Of a stretch of 64,000 nucleotides of DNA, positions 1-10,427 are shown one piece after another. Positions within the stretch are counted from its first letter, which is position 1, and every line of letters starts with the position of its first letter. A program made the position numbers and the translations under genes. The DNA lies in contig OX031061.1 in the NCBI GenBank assembly GCA_943736015.1, positions 55,434,192-55,498,191 on the forward strand, in the 5' to 3' direction. Under the pieces are notes generated by a model. It was given only the letters and a program-made list of their open reading frames with translations, searched no databases and had not been told where the DNA came from. This DNA comes from Tridacna crocea. Taxonomy: Eukaryota; Mollusca; Bivalvia; Cardiida; Cardiidae.

Positions 1-84
1 ATTGTTTATCAGATGAAACAAAAAATGCCGGAACGTTGTTTTCTTTTAAATATCGCTAAACATTGATAAACCGAGGCCAAATAA

Positions 85-411
85 GCTTTATTTCTTTGGA
101 GAAAGAAAAAAAAAATAATACATGCTGTGTTACGTAACAAGTGTAGTTGTCTTAATGAGCATTTGTATTTGAAAAATATAGTCCAGTCACCCCTTTGTAG
201 ATGCGGCTCTGTTGAATCAACACATCATTACTTCTTTGAATGCCCATTCTACAGAGAATTAAGAATCGGTCTAAATGATGACATAAGTTCAATTACGAGA
301 GTTACTCTTCAAGTCATCTTATATGGTGATGAAGATCTTGATCAACCTGATAACAAAAAAATATTCGCAGCAGTTCATTCTTATATTAGTCAAAGCAGAA
401 GATTTACTTAG
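85..411 (+). pseudogene. LINE (non-LTR retrotransposon) reverse-transcriptase C-terminal fragment
   Basis: This is the last part of a LINE ORF2 protein. The frame opens just after a stop at 82-84 and ends with TAG at 409-411. It has no real start: the first candidate at 127 is a GTG read through from upstream. The tail carries the cysteine/histidine knuckle typical of LINE polymerase C-termini, LCRCGSVESTHHYFFECPFY (C-x-C, HH, then CP), preceded by LRNKCSCLNEHLYL, which resembles the conserved helix before that knuckle. The catalytic palm (YxDD) is absent, so the copy is 5'-truncated or begins outside the window. A 3' UTR with AATAAA follows directly. The clade (CR1/L2/Jockey-like) cannot be fixed from this piece. 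Confidence 0.75.
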
Positions 412-872
412 AGTAATTATGGCTTTTTCATTCTTTGGATGTGTAAATCCTGCTTCCAAAACTTATTTTAAATGCTTATATTTAAATAAGTAACTGCATG
501 TTCTGTTATTGATAGCATCCAATATCTATTGATATGTGATGGTCATGGAGGAGGTCAATTGTTTGCGAAAAATTCCTCCCCGTTCCCACAGTGAAACACT
601 CCACACCAATTCAGCTTATAATTCAGCTTATTTTTTAGCTTATTTTCTATTTTTTCTTTCCCACGGTTTTTTTTCAACAGCAATCTGAATACCATTATGA
701 TTTTTATTACGTTATCAACCTGTAACTGTGTACCTGAAATTTTGGAGAAGAACAATATAAGCTTAGCTTTCGTTCTGATCCATTTCGTCAGTTATTGTTT
801 GTTAATTTGTTGATTTGTCTTTAGATCTTTGTATTTATATGTAATTGATGAATAAAATATGTTTAAACTAAA
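412..872 (+). mobile_element. 3' untranslated tail of the LINE
   Basis: AT-rich non-coding sequence downstream of the LINE stop codon, with a poly(A)-signal-like AATAAA at 851-856 shortly before the sequence changes to a GACA/GATA-rich stretch at about 875. I infer this is the 3' end of the element. No poly(A) tail or target duplication is obvious. Confidence 0.45.
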
Positions 873-874
873 TG

Positions 875-1140
875 GATACGGACCGACTGAGACAGTAGTC
901 AGACAGAAAAAGCAGACATCAGGATAGAAAGATTGGCACACTCGCACAAATAAGAATTACACAAACTGGAAAAACACAGAATAACAAAAGATAGACATAC
1001 AGATGGACATAGAGAGGAACACATAACTACTACATGATACATAGATAGATACATACAAAAATACAGACTGACAGACATATAGATAGACATGCATACAGGC
1101 GAACTGATATACACACATCCAAAAAATGCAGACAGAGAGT
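875..1140. repeat. cryptically simple GACA/GATA/ATAC-rich stretch
   Basis: Irregular runs of CAGACA, ATAGATAG and ACATAC words on the + strand. Long open frames on the minus strand here (Cys/Ser/Tyr-rich) result from base composition and are not genes. Confidence 0.6.
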
Positions 1141-1254
1141 TTAAAATTTGAAAATGGTGGCCGACTCAACTTAAAAAATATTCTACGATTTCAGAGCCAT
1201 ACTTCATAAACGGAGTCACGCTCCACAATCAGAACAATATCTATTTTGCTACAA

Positions 1255-1335
1255 CTTTCTTCGATTTCAGTCAGATACGTGTCCAGGGACATCTTTGATG
1301 CTTATTGAACACCCAGGCACACTCAAATCTGCATC
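1255..1335 (+). pseudogene. decayed relative of the TSP1-like exon at 1615
   Basis: The words CGATTTCAG..ACGTGT followed by GG.ACA match the exon at 1615-1660. One frame reads RFQSDTCPGTS against RFQNRTCSGTQ there. The later cysteines are missing. A still shorter echo, CGATTTCAGAGCC, lies at about 1180. This may be an old tandem exon duplication, and it is weakly supported. Confidence 0.25.
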
Positions 1336-1614
1336 GGTCAACAAAATAGCGTCAGAAAAGTAACAAGTTAAGGGTGGAATTCACCCGTCTTCTGTTGACT
1401 TCTGTTTTCTGTTGCGAGGTACACCTGGAAAATTTCTGGTATCAAAGACAATCTATCGAAGTTTTCAAATTGACCTCCGTGAATCTTTACGGTAAAATAT
1501 CATAGAGGTCGAATATTATTCCGATTTTCTTGATAGTATCATTCGGGGAAGAGGAAAATATGAAAATGCCAAGCTTTTACCTTTCATTCTTCGAAAATGG
1601 TGGATGGTTTACAG

Positions 1615-1735
1615 GCTGCGATTTCAGAACCGCACGTGTTCCGGAACACAAGATTTAGAATGCGGAACCAACGGTTCTGTTCATGTAGATTACCAACCGT
1701 GCTTGATGTGCAATGGTACGAAAAATCATTTGTGA
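1615..1735 (+). CDS. candidate exon, thrombospondin type-1-like fragment
   Basis: An acceptor-like GTTTACAG ends at 1614. The frame starting CTG at 1616 reads LRFQNRTCSGTQDLECG, then TNGSVHVDYQPC, and stops at TGA 1733-1735. The pattern (G)-L-R-F-x-N-R-T-C-S-G .. C-G .. P-C fits the second half of a thrombospondin type-1 repeat, which in animals sits in secreted or membrane proteins. Three N-glycosylation sequons (NRT, NGS, NGT) fit an extracellular domain. The tryptophan-rich first half is not visible in frame upstream and no convincing donor is seen, so this is at best a single exon or a pseudoexon. The family assignment is inferred from the motif only. Confidence 0.35.
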
Positions 1736-1818
1736 CCCATATGGCATGCATAAAGGGACCATCTGGGAATTCTGTACATGAATCATAAGAAAACAGATCA
1801 ACGATAGTGTAGGCCAGT

Positions 1819-2174
1819 TTAAGGTAGAGGACCCGTAATACATCTAGTGCAGTTTGGCATAAAAGGTTTTGATAGTGAATAAATAGGGATTTATTCAAAT
1901 TGAATACTTTTGCTAATTTTTAACCGACCAGAAATGCCTTGGATGTCTTTCTTGAAGCTATTCGTTGATACTTTTGGTAATTTTCAGATAAGAGAGGTAA
2001 TTGTTATCTCCCTTTGCAATGAGACCATAGAGACTTATAAATGATAATTCTAGGAAGAAGAAGAAAAAAGGCTCGGTTAAAGTAGTACAATAATACTCAT
2101 TTTTAATCGTATCATTTTTTTAGGATAATTTCATAGTGGAAATAGCTGTTTTCTAGTACAGGTCCACTACGTAA
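1819..2174 (+). mobile_element. TTAAGGTAG element, copy 1
   Basis: Non-autonomous element with imperfect ends TTAAGGTAGaGGACCCGTAA and its reverse complement near 2160-2174 (GGTCCACTACgTAA). Internal landmarks shared with the other copies are CAGAAATgCCTTtGATGTCT, the hairpin AGAGAGGTAATTGTTATCTC and TTTATAAATGATAATTCT. No coding capacity. Confidence 0.7.
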
Positions 2175-2786
2175 GTTGATAACTTCGCATCTCATTGGAG
2201 CTATGACGTAGTAGACAGGACTAATGTTTACAACTCCAACATTATATCATCGGACAGTAAGAATGCTCATTCTGAACCTGTTTTCTTATTTAGATGTAGT
2301 GAACTCTTCCTGTATTGATAAATGAATAAGCGATGATCAGCCTGTGTCGTTGTTTATGTTTACGATCGATAACTTATTTTTTCTTAAGCCTGGAATGGGG
2401 ACAAAACGATTAGGCGAATAAAGGGTTTGTTTCGATGCTTTGAATGATCACGCGGTGTTTGCGTAACTAACATGTCACTGCAGAGATTTGCGGCGAAAAG
2501 TCGGCTAATCGACGGCAATCATCGATGTAAACAAACAGATTATGCAGCATGGTAGGATCTGTTCTAGTTTCAAAATTCTTTTTGCTGCCACTAACTTAAA
2601 ATTTTGCGAAGTACACCTTTAAATATCGTGAAAGTTATGATAAACATAATATTTTACATGTTAATAATGAAATTTCCGTTTATTGTATAAAAAAACAGTT
2701 TGTTTATTCAGTTGGACTCTACTAAGACTTTAATCTAAGCTCTGATATAATTGTGACTCATCACGCAAAAAGGGACCATCTGGAAA
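2175..2786. other. no recognisable feature
   Basis: AT-rich intergenic sequence. I see no coding exon, known repeat or strong hairpin. Confidence 0.5.
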
Positions 2787-2852
2787 CTGCGAAAAGTGTC
2801 GACCCTAGTCAGCCTGCGCGGATTGCGCAGGCTGACAAGGGTCGATACTTTT
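2787..2852. mobile_element. PalB hairpin core
   Basis: Inverted repeat: gcgaaaAGTGTCGACCCtag, then TCAGCCTGCGCggattGCGCAGGCTGA, then GGGTCGATACTTTTT. It matches the core of the complete PalB at 45582-45815, but the outer TIRs are not clear here. Confidence 0.7.
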
Positions 2853-4007
2853 TCCTTTTTATGATATTTTCTGTATCAGAAATGGTCATTCTACCTTACT
2901 ATACAGTTATTTTTTTATCTATCAGCTTAAATTGACTTGCACTATCTTTGATATGGTTTCATCTAATTGATGAACGATTAATTTTAATTGATTGTACTTT
3001 TTAACGTGATAGGTCACAGATTATTGACCCCTTCAGCGCTACAAACAAAAAACAGAGGCTTTTGCTAACCACATGAGCAAGGCTCAGACAGTGCAGAACG
3101 TTTTGCGTTATCTGGGATATGAAATAACCCCATGTCTAGCCATGCCTATAATATAGGAAAAATCAAAGTACCGAGGGAGGTAATATAACTATAAACAAAA
3201 GTACAGACACACCCGGCAAATTTTGATTTGAAAAACAGAGGTGAACAGTGAATTTTCTGTCGCCAGGGGGTGCTTATCATATGGCACATCGAAAAAAATC
3301 TAAACAGTGTAAAACCGATATTATATAAACAGCGATTACGTAATCGCTGTTTTAAAGATACATCTTTTTCGGTCACAGTGGGTCATACTTTTAGATATCG
3401 AAAAAGGTCGAGTTTATATCTTTAGTGAGGAATCAGTTAAAACGCAGGCAAGGGCATGGAAGTTTTTCAAGCGCTGACATAGCCCTTCCCCATACAAAGC
3501 TCAGACCCAATGATGTCGCATATCTGTTCCATCTGCTTCAACAAAAATCAGTGAAAAAGTAATATATAGAAATCGAAAATTTTATGGGTAATGATATGGC
3601 AAACATGGTTTGTCACCTAAAACGTCCCAGTATCAGATTACCTAGATTTACTAAAAATGACACGGGATCTCTGAGTTTCATTACAGTAATTACCAATACA
3701 ACAAAGGCGTCTAAAATTGGTGCGAAACTCTCCGAGACAAATTGACCAACTGATTAAAGCTTCTTGGTGAGCCGCCATTTCCTAGAGAACAGATTCTGGT
3801 CAAGAAGGAAGGAAGAAAGCAATCAGACGTTGTTTCCGAATGTGAATGTAACAATTTCTTTATTTTGACCAATTACTAAACACTCTGGAGTTTTAACGAA
3901 GGAGGGAGGTTTTAGAAAACATAGTTTGGAAAGGAAAATAAATAAAGAAATACAATACCGGTAACTAGTTTTTTTCTGCTTGTCACAGAAAGTTTTCATG
4001 GTCTTTC
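2853..4007. other. no gene; one short perfect palindrome
   Basis: AT-rich sequence with no supported exon. The only distinct structure is a 26-bp perfect palindrome at 3327-3352, centred on ATTACGTAAT. Confidence 0.5.
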
Positions 4008-5612
4008 AAATGATAGGGTCTATGAAGTTTGCTCAACGCTTAGTATTCGACTTTCAGCTCAACACCAGCCTTGTTGAGCCATCTCAACATTCCAGCTCAA
4101 CGGCCAGCTCAACAGCAAAAATGCACATATATGTCAAAATCAAAGTCCTTTGAGCCAGCTCGACATTCCAGCTCAACGGCCAGCTCAACAGCAAAAATAC
4201 TAGATTCATGTCCGTTGAGCCAGCTCGACATTCCAGCTCAGCCGCTAGCTCAACAATACAAACATTTTTACATATGTTTCGATCAATGTCCGCTGAGTCA
4301 GCGCGACATTCCGGCACAACAGAAAAAATAGGTTTACATATGTTTCGATCAAGGTCCTTTTTCCTTTTAGCCAGCTCGACATTCCAGCTTAACGGAGAGC
4401 TCGACGATAAAGAAAGTACATATACATATGTTTCGATCAGTGTCCATTGACCCATTCCAGCTCAACGGCCAGTTCAACAGCAAAAAACGTATGTCAAAAT
4501 CATAGTCCGTTGAGCCAGCTCGACTGCAAAAATACATATATATGTCATAATCAAAGTCCGTTGACCCCGCTTGACATTCCAGTTAAACCGCCAGCTCAAC
4601 AAGAACGGCTTTTGATTTTGGCATATCTATGTAATTTTGTTGTTGAGCTGGCTGTTGAGCTGGAATGCCAAGCAGGCTCAACGGACATTGATCGAAACAT
4701 ATGTATAAGTATTTTACTGTTGAGCTGGAATGTCGAGCTGGCTCAACGGACTTTGATTTTGACATAAATATTATGTATTTTTGCTGATGGGCTAGCCATT
4801 GAGCTGGAATGTTTATTTGGTTCAACAGACTTTGATCTTGACATACATTTGTATATATGTATTTTTGCTGTTGAGGTGGAATGTCGAGCTTGCTCAACGG
4901 ACTTTGATTTTGACATATATATGTATTTTTGCTGTTGAGCTGGCCATTGTCCTGGAATGTCGAGCTGGCTCATCGGACGCTGATTTTGATGTACATATAT
5001 GTATTTTTGCTGTTGAGTTCAAATGTCGAGCTGGCTCAACGGGCATTGATAGAAACATACTTATAAGTACCTTTACTGTTGAGCTGGCGGTTGAGCTGGA
5101 ATGTCGAACTAGCTCAAAGGACTTTGATTTTGACAGAAATGTGTATTTTTTACTGTTGAGCTGGTGGTTGAGCTGGAAATTTGAGATGGCTCAACGGACA
5201 TAGATCAAAATATATGTATAAGTATTTTTTTCTGTTAAAAATATCGAGCTGGCTCAAGAGACTTTGATTTTGACATATGTATTTTTTTTTTTTGTGTTGA
5301 GCTGGAACGTCGAGCTGGCTCAACGGACATTGATTGAAACATATGTATAAATATTTTTACTGTTGAGCTGGCGGTTGAGCTGGAATGTCGAGCTGGCTCA
5401 ACGGACGTGGATCTAGTACTTTTACTGTTGAGCTGGCGGTTGCGCTGGAATGTCGAGCTGGCTCAACGGACTTTGATTTTAACATGTACATATGTATTTT
5501 TGCTGTTGAGTTGGCCGTTGAAATGGAATGCCGAGCTGGATCAAGAAGGCTTGTGTTGAGCTGAATGTGGATTACTGAGCGTTGAGCCAACTTCACTGAC
5601 CCCAAATGATAG
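4008..5612. mobile_element. foldback-like element with inverted minisatellite arms (complete)
   Basis: A direct 9-bp duplication, AAATGATAG, lies at 4008-4016 and 5604-5612. Between them, 4017-5603 starts GGTCTATGAAGTTTGCTCAA and ends with the matching inverted end (TTGAGCCAACTTCACTGACC..). The interior is a minisatellite of about 76-bp units carrying TTGAGCCAGCTCGACATTCC. Units with tails of the ATATATATGTCAAAATC type alternate with units of the ATACATATGTTTCGATC type. Units run forward from about 4060 to 4620 and in reverse complement from about 4620 to 5560. Long terminal repeats made of short tandem repeats plus a 9-bp duplication are the hallmark of foldback elements. No transposase is present. 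Open frames across it are repeat artefacts. Confidence 0.75.
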
Positions 5613-5756
5613 ACTTACGAATAGTCTGATTAAAAAAAAAAGTTATAAAATGACAATTTTGCATTGACTAAAGTCAGCCTATTTCTTTTTTTTGGATTCT
5701 AACTTAGGGATAACGTTTTTGATCAAGTTATTTTCAAAATGAATGCACATGTGATT

Positions 5757-6001
5757 GCCTGTCTTGCACCGGGGTAAAAAATTTGTTTGCTCGTCAATAA
5801 CTTTTTTATCAGGTGTTGTTTAAAAAATCTAACACATCAAGCAAATCTCTGGAGTCCTTCCACCTTCTCTGCTTCAAACCAAATTCCAATCGGTCATGTA
5901 TTAACGGAATTATTGAAGATTTTCTTACCTGAAGTCGGGGAATTTTTTCAAATATCGGTCATTGTTCTTGTTGTTGTTGTGTCACGTGATTCCCCGCCGT
6001 G
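5757..6001 (+). repeat. single arm of the 55.3-kb inverted repeat
   Basis: From AAATTTGTTTGCTCGTCAAT to CACGTGATTCCCCGCCGTG this closely matches the right arm of the palindrome at 55522-55739. Here only one arm is present, and R6 follows immediately at 6002. Confidence 0.7.
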
Positions 6002-7045
6002 ATTTTCTTTGTACAATGACAGCGGTCTGCATTTGTGAAACTGAAAGAAAACAGAAACTAAAACATTTAATTATCAACAGCGTTACAAAAAAAATTATCA
6101 CAAAAGTACAGAAAACTCAGCAAACCTAATATGATTGCAATCTCAATTAATAATGCAGGTTAGACTGAAAAAAAATCAAGTTGACGTTTGACATTTTGCA
6201 GGATGTAAAAGTAACATTAGCTGCCGGACCAGAAAGGGAGAGATCTTGCGATATATAACAGGCGCACTTTATTTATGCAAATGTAATAAATTTCATGGCG
6301 TGTGGGTAGTTTTATTTTGTAGCATATGTTATATCGGTGCAATGTTGACAATATTTCTTTAGAGCACGGAAATGTAACTCATGTTTTAGACGTATGCACA
6401 AAAGGCAAGGTATGTTCTAAAATAGGCAAGTTGACATTTTATGGGTATTACACAAATCCACAGAAATAGATTATTTCACAGCGCTCCAGATAGAGGGAGT
6501 GATTTTGATTTCAAAAATTGAAAATATCAATCATTATTTCATGCTTTCCGGTAGGATATCGAGAAATAGCAGTGAAATAGTTTTCGATCTTACACTGGTA
6601 CTACCAGTGAAAATACCGATTTTCACGTTCTTGTTGTCTAGGTAAATTGTGCGTGCCTAACAACCAGATGGGAAATATGACGTCATATACCTCACATTTC
6701 TCGCGCTTGACGTAACGTTGCTATGCGGGAGGGGTACGCCACGGGAAATAAGGGAAAAGAAGTGTACTGAATTTTGATAAAGCTCCTTCAAGAAAGGGTT
6801 AAAAGCATGAAATAAATAGAATATTTGTTTATTTCGGTGAAAGATCGAAATTTATTTAATCTCGTGAACACCATCGGTAATATTTTCACGAGTGGCTGCG
6901 CCACTCGTGAAAATATTACCGATGGTGTTCACTCGATGAAATAAATTTCGATCTTTCACCGAAAAAACCAAATATCCTCTATTTCTCCACTAAAAGAAGA
7001 GAAAAGTAGTTATGAATTTAGAATGCTATCACTCCCTCAAGTATC
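6002..7045 (+). mobile_element. R6 repeat copy 1, interrupted by a T element
   Basis: 6002-6535 is nearly identical to 11699-12232 (starting TTTCTTTGTACAATGACA; internal landmark GGACCAGAAAGGGAGAGATC). Its last part, CTCCACTAAAAGAAGAGAA, resumes at about 6984 after the inserted T element. Copies at 11.7 kb and 14.07 kb lack the insert. No coding capacity. Confidence 0.75.
6536..6983 (+). mobile_element. T element inserted in R6, with a 160-bp palindrome
   Basis: The left part, 6536-6815, has short inverted ends ATTTCATGCTTT and AAAGCATGAAAT. The right part, about 6817-6982, is a long palindrome (CGGTGAAAGATCGAAATTTA..TAAATTTCGATCTTTCACCG) centred on GTGGCtgcGCCAC. The same order of parts recurs at 31965-32340, so I treat it as one composite element. 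A palindrome fragment is at 60710. Confidence 0.7.
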
Positions 7046-7148
7046 TGGACCTCTAATTCCATCTTTGTCCAGAACTAAATTCGTCTTGCTTTAGTTTTAT
7101 CGTTTCAGAGTACTTATTTTATTCTTTTTGCGCTCATTGGTCAATATT

Positions 7149-7235
7149 TCGTCGGTAACTTTACTTCAAAAACCTCGAAACTACAGCTTGCAACAAACTG
7201 TAGTTACGAGGTTGTGTAGTAAGCCGACGATTTGT
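7149..7235. repeat. imperfect hairpin
   Basis: GTCGGtaac..ACCTCGaAACTACAG and CTGTAGTTaCGAGGT..CCGAC form inverted arms about 35 bp long. A degenerate relative lies at 19990-20060 (CTGTAGTTACGAGGTTTTTG). Confidence 0.5.
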
Positions 7236-7440
7236 TCGCCGTGTTATAACTGTAGCACAATTCACGGACCCTTTTGGCTTGATGATGCCTGAAGCCCTTG
7301 TCGTAAAGCGGGCTGCGGTCGGGACAGGACGCGTGATTTCGTTTGGTATTTAGAATGCAAACGTAGTGCCATTTGATGCTGCACTGCACCGCGTCTTTTT
7401 TAGGATCGAAGTGTGGCAGTTCCATTTGTAGAACTTCCAT
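7204..7440 (-). CDS. candidate exon of unknown function
   Basis: A 78-residue minus-strand frame in a locally GC-richer stretch. It begins MEVLQMELPHFDPKKDAVQC and contains IKWHYVCIL and SCPDRSPLYDKGF, with several cysteines but no family I recognise. The codon mix looks more gene-like than the surroundings. Acceptor-like CAACGTACTCAG and CCTGTAATTAG lie upstream on the same strand, near 7450-7480. Its 3' end, including the stop, runs into the hairpin at 7149-7235. It may be an old exon truncated by a repeat, or chance. Confidence 0.22.
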   Translation of the reverse strand: MEVLQMELPHFDPKKDAVQCSIKWHYVCILNTKRNHASCPDRSPLYDKGFRHHQAKRVRELCYSYNTANKSSAYYTTS

Positions 7441-7768
7441 CTCGCTCTGAGTACGTTGTCACTCCGTCTAATTACAGGATGGGATGGACAGCAAAAATTT
7501 TTGAGCGGGCTCAAAGTTCTGGGGCAACCTACCCGTCCTAATCCGTCCATTAAGTTCGTAAACAGATCGTTAAAGGTTGCTTGTATATCCACTCCATCCG
7601 AACACAGATTAAGTCCGTTCGACAAAAAAAAAATCAGAAAAGAGTTGAGAACGAGTTTGGTGTGACGGGTGTATAACAGGATAAACAGATTGCATGGCTG
7701 GTTTGTTTAAGACCAGAAAGTTCGGCTTCGGAATTTCTTTGGTGTAGACTAAACATATACTTCATTAT
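7241..7768. other. GC-richer stretch around the 7.2-7.4 kb candidate exon
   Basis: Overlapping short open frames occur on both strands. Apart from the minus-strand frame described separately, none shows a recognisable domain. Confidence 0.35.
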
Positions 7769-8048
7769 CATATGGCTTGCAACAAGTGAAAAGAGGCATT
7801 CGGACATTTCCGTAAAGTGTCGTCTCGGATCAGCCTTCGCAGTCTGCACAGGTTGATCCAAGATGCCACTTTTCGACAACATTAGAAACTTTATCTTCAG
7901 TAGACTTATTCAAAATAGAAAATTACATTACAACGGAAATTGTCGTTTAGGATTAGCTTGCGCGGACTGCGCAGGCTGATCCGAGACGACACTTTACGCA
8001 ATGTCCGAAAGAAGCTCCTCTACCCCTGTTGCAGGCAATATATACATG
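7769..8048. mobile_element. PalA MITE, complete copy
   Basis: Ends ATATGGCTTGCAACA.. and ..TGTTGCAGGCAATATA are inverted. Each end carries its own hairpin, with cores at about 7806-7875 and 7938-8005 (GGATcAGCCT..AGGcTGATCC type). The left hairpin is more diverged than the right. Between them lie the family spacer words AGTAGACTT and AAAATTACAT. Confidence 0.8.
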
Positions 8049-8462
8049 TTTGTATGGTGGATATATACAAGAAAATTCCGAGTACACAGAATGATATATT
8101 TACAATGGCGAAGTAGTCTGGCCAAAAGTTCTCTTCACTTCGGCCATTCTTCCTCTCCTCTTACATGTTTAAGAAATAATTTGGCTGGAAAAAGCTGCTT
8201 ATTTAGCACCTGAAAAACTTTAAAACATCGGCTGAGGAATAGAAAAGGAAAGAAGACAGTCATATATTCTAAACACATAAAGAATGAAAAAACACGAGAT
8301 AAGAGTGATGAATACAGACAGATAGATTATCAGCCAATCAGACGGTGTCCCATGCAGGACAGGCATATGACACATACGATAACCTTTCATTGCAAACCTT
8401 CCTGAATTTTAATAATTCATTGGGCAGTAAATACCATTACACTGGTATCGTGAGGGCTTAGA
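8049..8462. other. no recognisable feature
   Basis: No exon or repeat family recognised. Confidence 0.45.
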
Positions 8463-8673
8463 TTAACCCTTAGGTTGCTTATCACGGCCATTTGACCTTT
8501 TGCGGACAGGGTAGATCAAGATCAGACTGCACAGAACGTGCAGTCTGATCTTGGATCTACACTGACCGATGAAGAGGTATTAGTCACCAAAACATAACTT
8601 TGAAATCGCAATTTTTGCTTTTTAACGGTTAAATTAAAAGTTTCATTTCAGTTATTTAGCAGGATAAGGGTTA
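8463..8673 (+). mobile_element. pbM1 MITE, complete copy
   Basis: Starts TTAACCCTTAGGTTGC and ends GCAGGATAAGGGTTAc. A 50-bp hairpin at about 8511-8564 has arms GTAGATCAAGATCAGACTGC / GCAGTCTGATCTTGGATCTAC. The right flank reads TTAC rather than TTAA, so one target base has changed. Ends beginning CCC next to TTAA suggest piggyBac origin. Confidence 0.75.
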
Positions 8674-8819
8674 CCAGATCCAAACATCAGTAAGATTAGA
8701 CTTATGGGGTGGTAGTTATGAAGTTTACGAAATAATTGCATTCTCTGATTGTTGTGAGACGAAGTGTGGGTAAAAAATACTTTTCCACATCTTCAACGTG
8801 ACAACCTTTCGACTCATCG

Positions 8820-8945
8820 GATAAAATTCCTAAAAATCTTTTGCATTATCCTATAAATAAAATTCCTTTGCCTTGTCTATATAAAAAAATCCTTTGCCTA
8901 ATCCTATAAACAAAATTCCTCTTCCTTATCCTGTAAACAAAATGA
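8820..8945 (+). repeat. short tandem repeat, about 4 units of 30-40 bp
   Basis: Diverged units of the form AAAATTCCTTTGCCTTATCC plus TATAAACA. Confidence 0.6.
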
Positions 8946-9265
8946 AACTATTCTTATCCAAGATATCAATTACCTCCGCTCTTTATGTACGGAATCATGG
9001 TATAAGGGAAGACATTATTGCAAGTGACTGAATAAATAAAACAAAGGAGACGTTTTTGATGGAAAGAGAGAAATGTCTTTTTAGATGATTCTGAAAAAAT
9101 CTCGTGGCAATTTGTTTGTAACAAGTAATGGCTCGGTTTTTCAAGGCTTTTGGCAAGGCTTTCAAAAATTTTCTTCTACAAGGGGAGAAATGTCATGTAG
9201 CTTCTAAATTTGTCGTCATATTACGAGATTTCTAAGACGAATGTATTCCACTGAATTCTTGTAAG
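8946..9265. other. no recognisable feature
   Basis: AT-rich. Nothing supported. Confidence 0.45.
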
Positions 9266-9605
9266 GTATTAACATCCTAATGCTTCTAGGCAAAATGGAA
9301 TGAAATTTCTTATCATTTGATAAATAAGGACATAATATTTTTGCACATTTCTAACTGACCATAAATTCTTTTGATGTCCATCTTGAAATTATTTGTTGAC
9401 ATTTTTGTTAATTTTCAGAAAAGGGAGGTAATTATGCGAATAGAACGGCCCTAGATTTGTAAATGATAATTCTAAGAAGCAAAATATGGAAAAAGTGGCT
9501 TGCTCAAAGTAGTGCAATAATACTAATTTTCAATCATAGCAACATTTTTTAGGATAATATCATAGTGGCAATAGCTGTTTTCCATTAGAATGGTACTACC
9601 TTTAA
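9266..9605 (+). mobile_element. TTAAGGTAG element, diverged copy
   Basis: Shares the internal order TTCTTTTGATGTCCATCTTG, AGGGAGGTAATTA and TAAATGATAATTCTAAGAAG with the 1819 copy and ends GGTACTACCTTTAA. The left end is mutated (GGTATTAACATCCTAATGC). Confidence 0.65.
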
Positions 9606-10235
9606 ACAAAGAGTGAGCAGAATCTTACGACGTCACTGCTGGAGACAAATATATCAGTATTGGCTGTATATCATGCTTCCACAGAAATTTGTGACGCAGT
9701 AAAACGAACATTAATCACCAAAGCATGAAATAACTAAATGTATGTGTCTGGAAAAGCGTATTGAACTGTGTGATCCTTTACTTTATAGAACTAGCGTTAT
9801 GTGCCTCTTTCGTTGTTCGTTCTTTTTCCAATACAACGGGTTTTTTTTAACAATATTTTTTGTATTTGCGTTTTATGTCTACTGATTCTTTGTTTTCAGA
9901 GACTTTTTCGATATATACGGTTTGCAAGTTAAAGCTAAAAAATATCGTCACAATACATATGTCTGTAGGAGAGATAGAACTGTGTATGAAAAATACAGTC
10001 TAATAGACTGAAACGACCCCTTGCTTTTTCTAGTCACGTTTGTTAGTAAAGGTTAACAGTCGTATCAAAAAAGAGACTGGAAAAGTAACAGATACTGAAC
10101 GGCATAAAAATGGATCTATTGGCGAGAGTGATATCGGCAGAGTAAGATATGGTTGCGGGCCGCAAGAATACGAAAATGGAAGTGAAAAAAGAAAACAAAA
10201 GACATGGCAAAAGAAGCTCAAATTATATTACATAG
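9606..10235. other. no recognisable feature
   Basis: AT-rich. Nothing supported. Confidence 0.45.
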
Positions 10236-10238
10236 AAG

Positions 10239-10427
10239 CCGGTGTAATGCAGAAAAATGACCCTCCCCTACAAAATTACGCGGGTCATTATTCTACGTAG
10301 AGAAATGATCCCAGAAGAAATTTCACTACGTACAGGAAAGACCCAGGTCATTTGTCTACGTAGAGAAATGACCCATGGATCATTTTGTAGGGGAGTGTCA
10401 TTTCTCTGCATTGCACCGGCATCAACT
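10239..10427. mobile_element. TACGTAG palindrome-array element, short copy
   Basis: Inverted ends GCCGGTGTAATGCAGAAAAA and ..TCTCTGCATTGCACCGGC. The inside holds several TCTACGTAGAGAAATGA palindromes separated by CCCRGGTCAT-type words. About 189 bp, against about 324 bp for the copy at 54177. Confidence 0.75.

Noticed and set aside
899..1169. Cys/Ser/Tyr-rich minus-strand frames
   Set aside because: GACA/GATA simple-sequence composition; no motif, no splice signals.
4084..5605. Series of 60-130-residue frames on both strands
   Set aside because: All lie in the foldback-like minisatellite and mirror each other.
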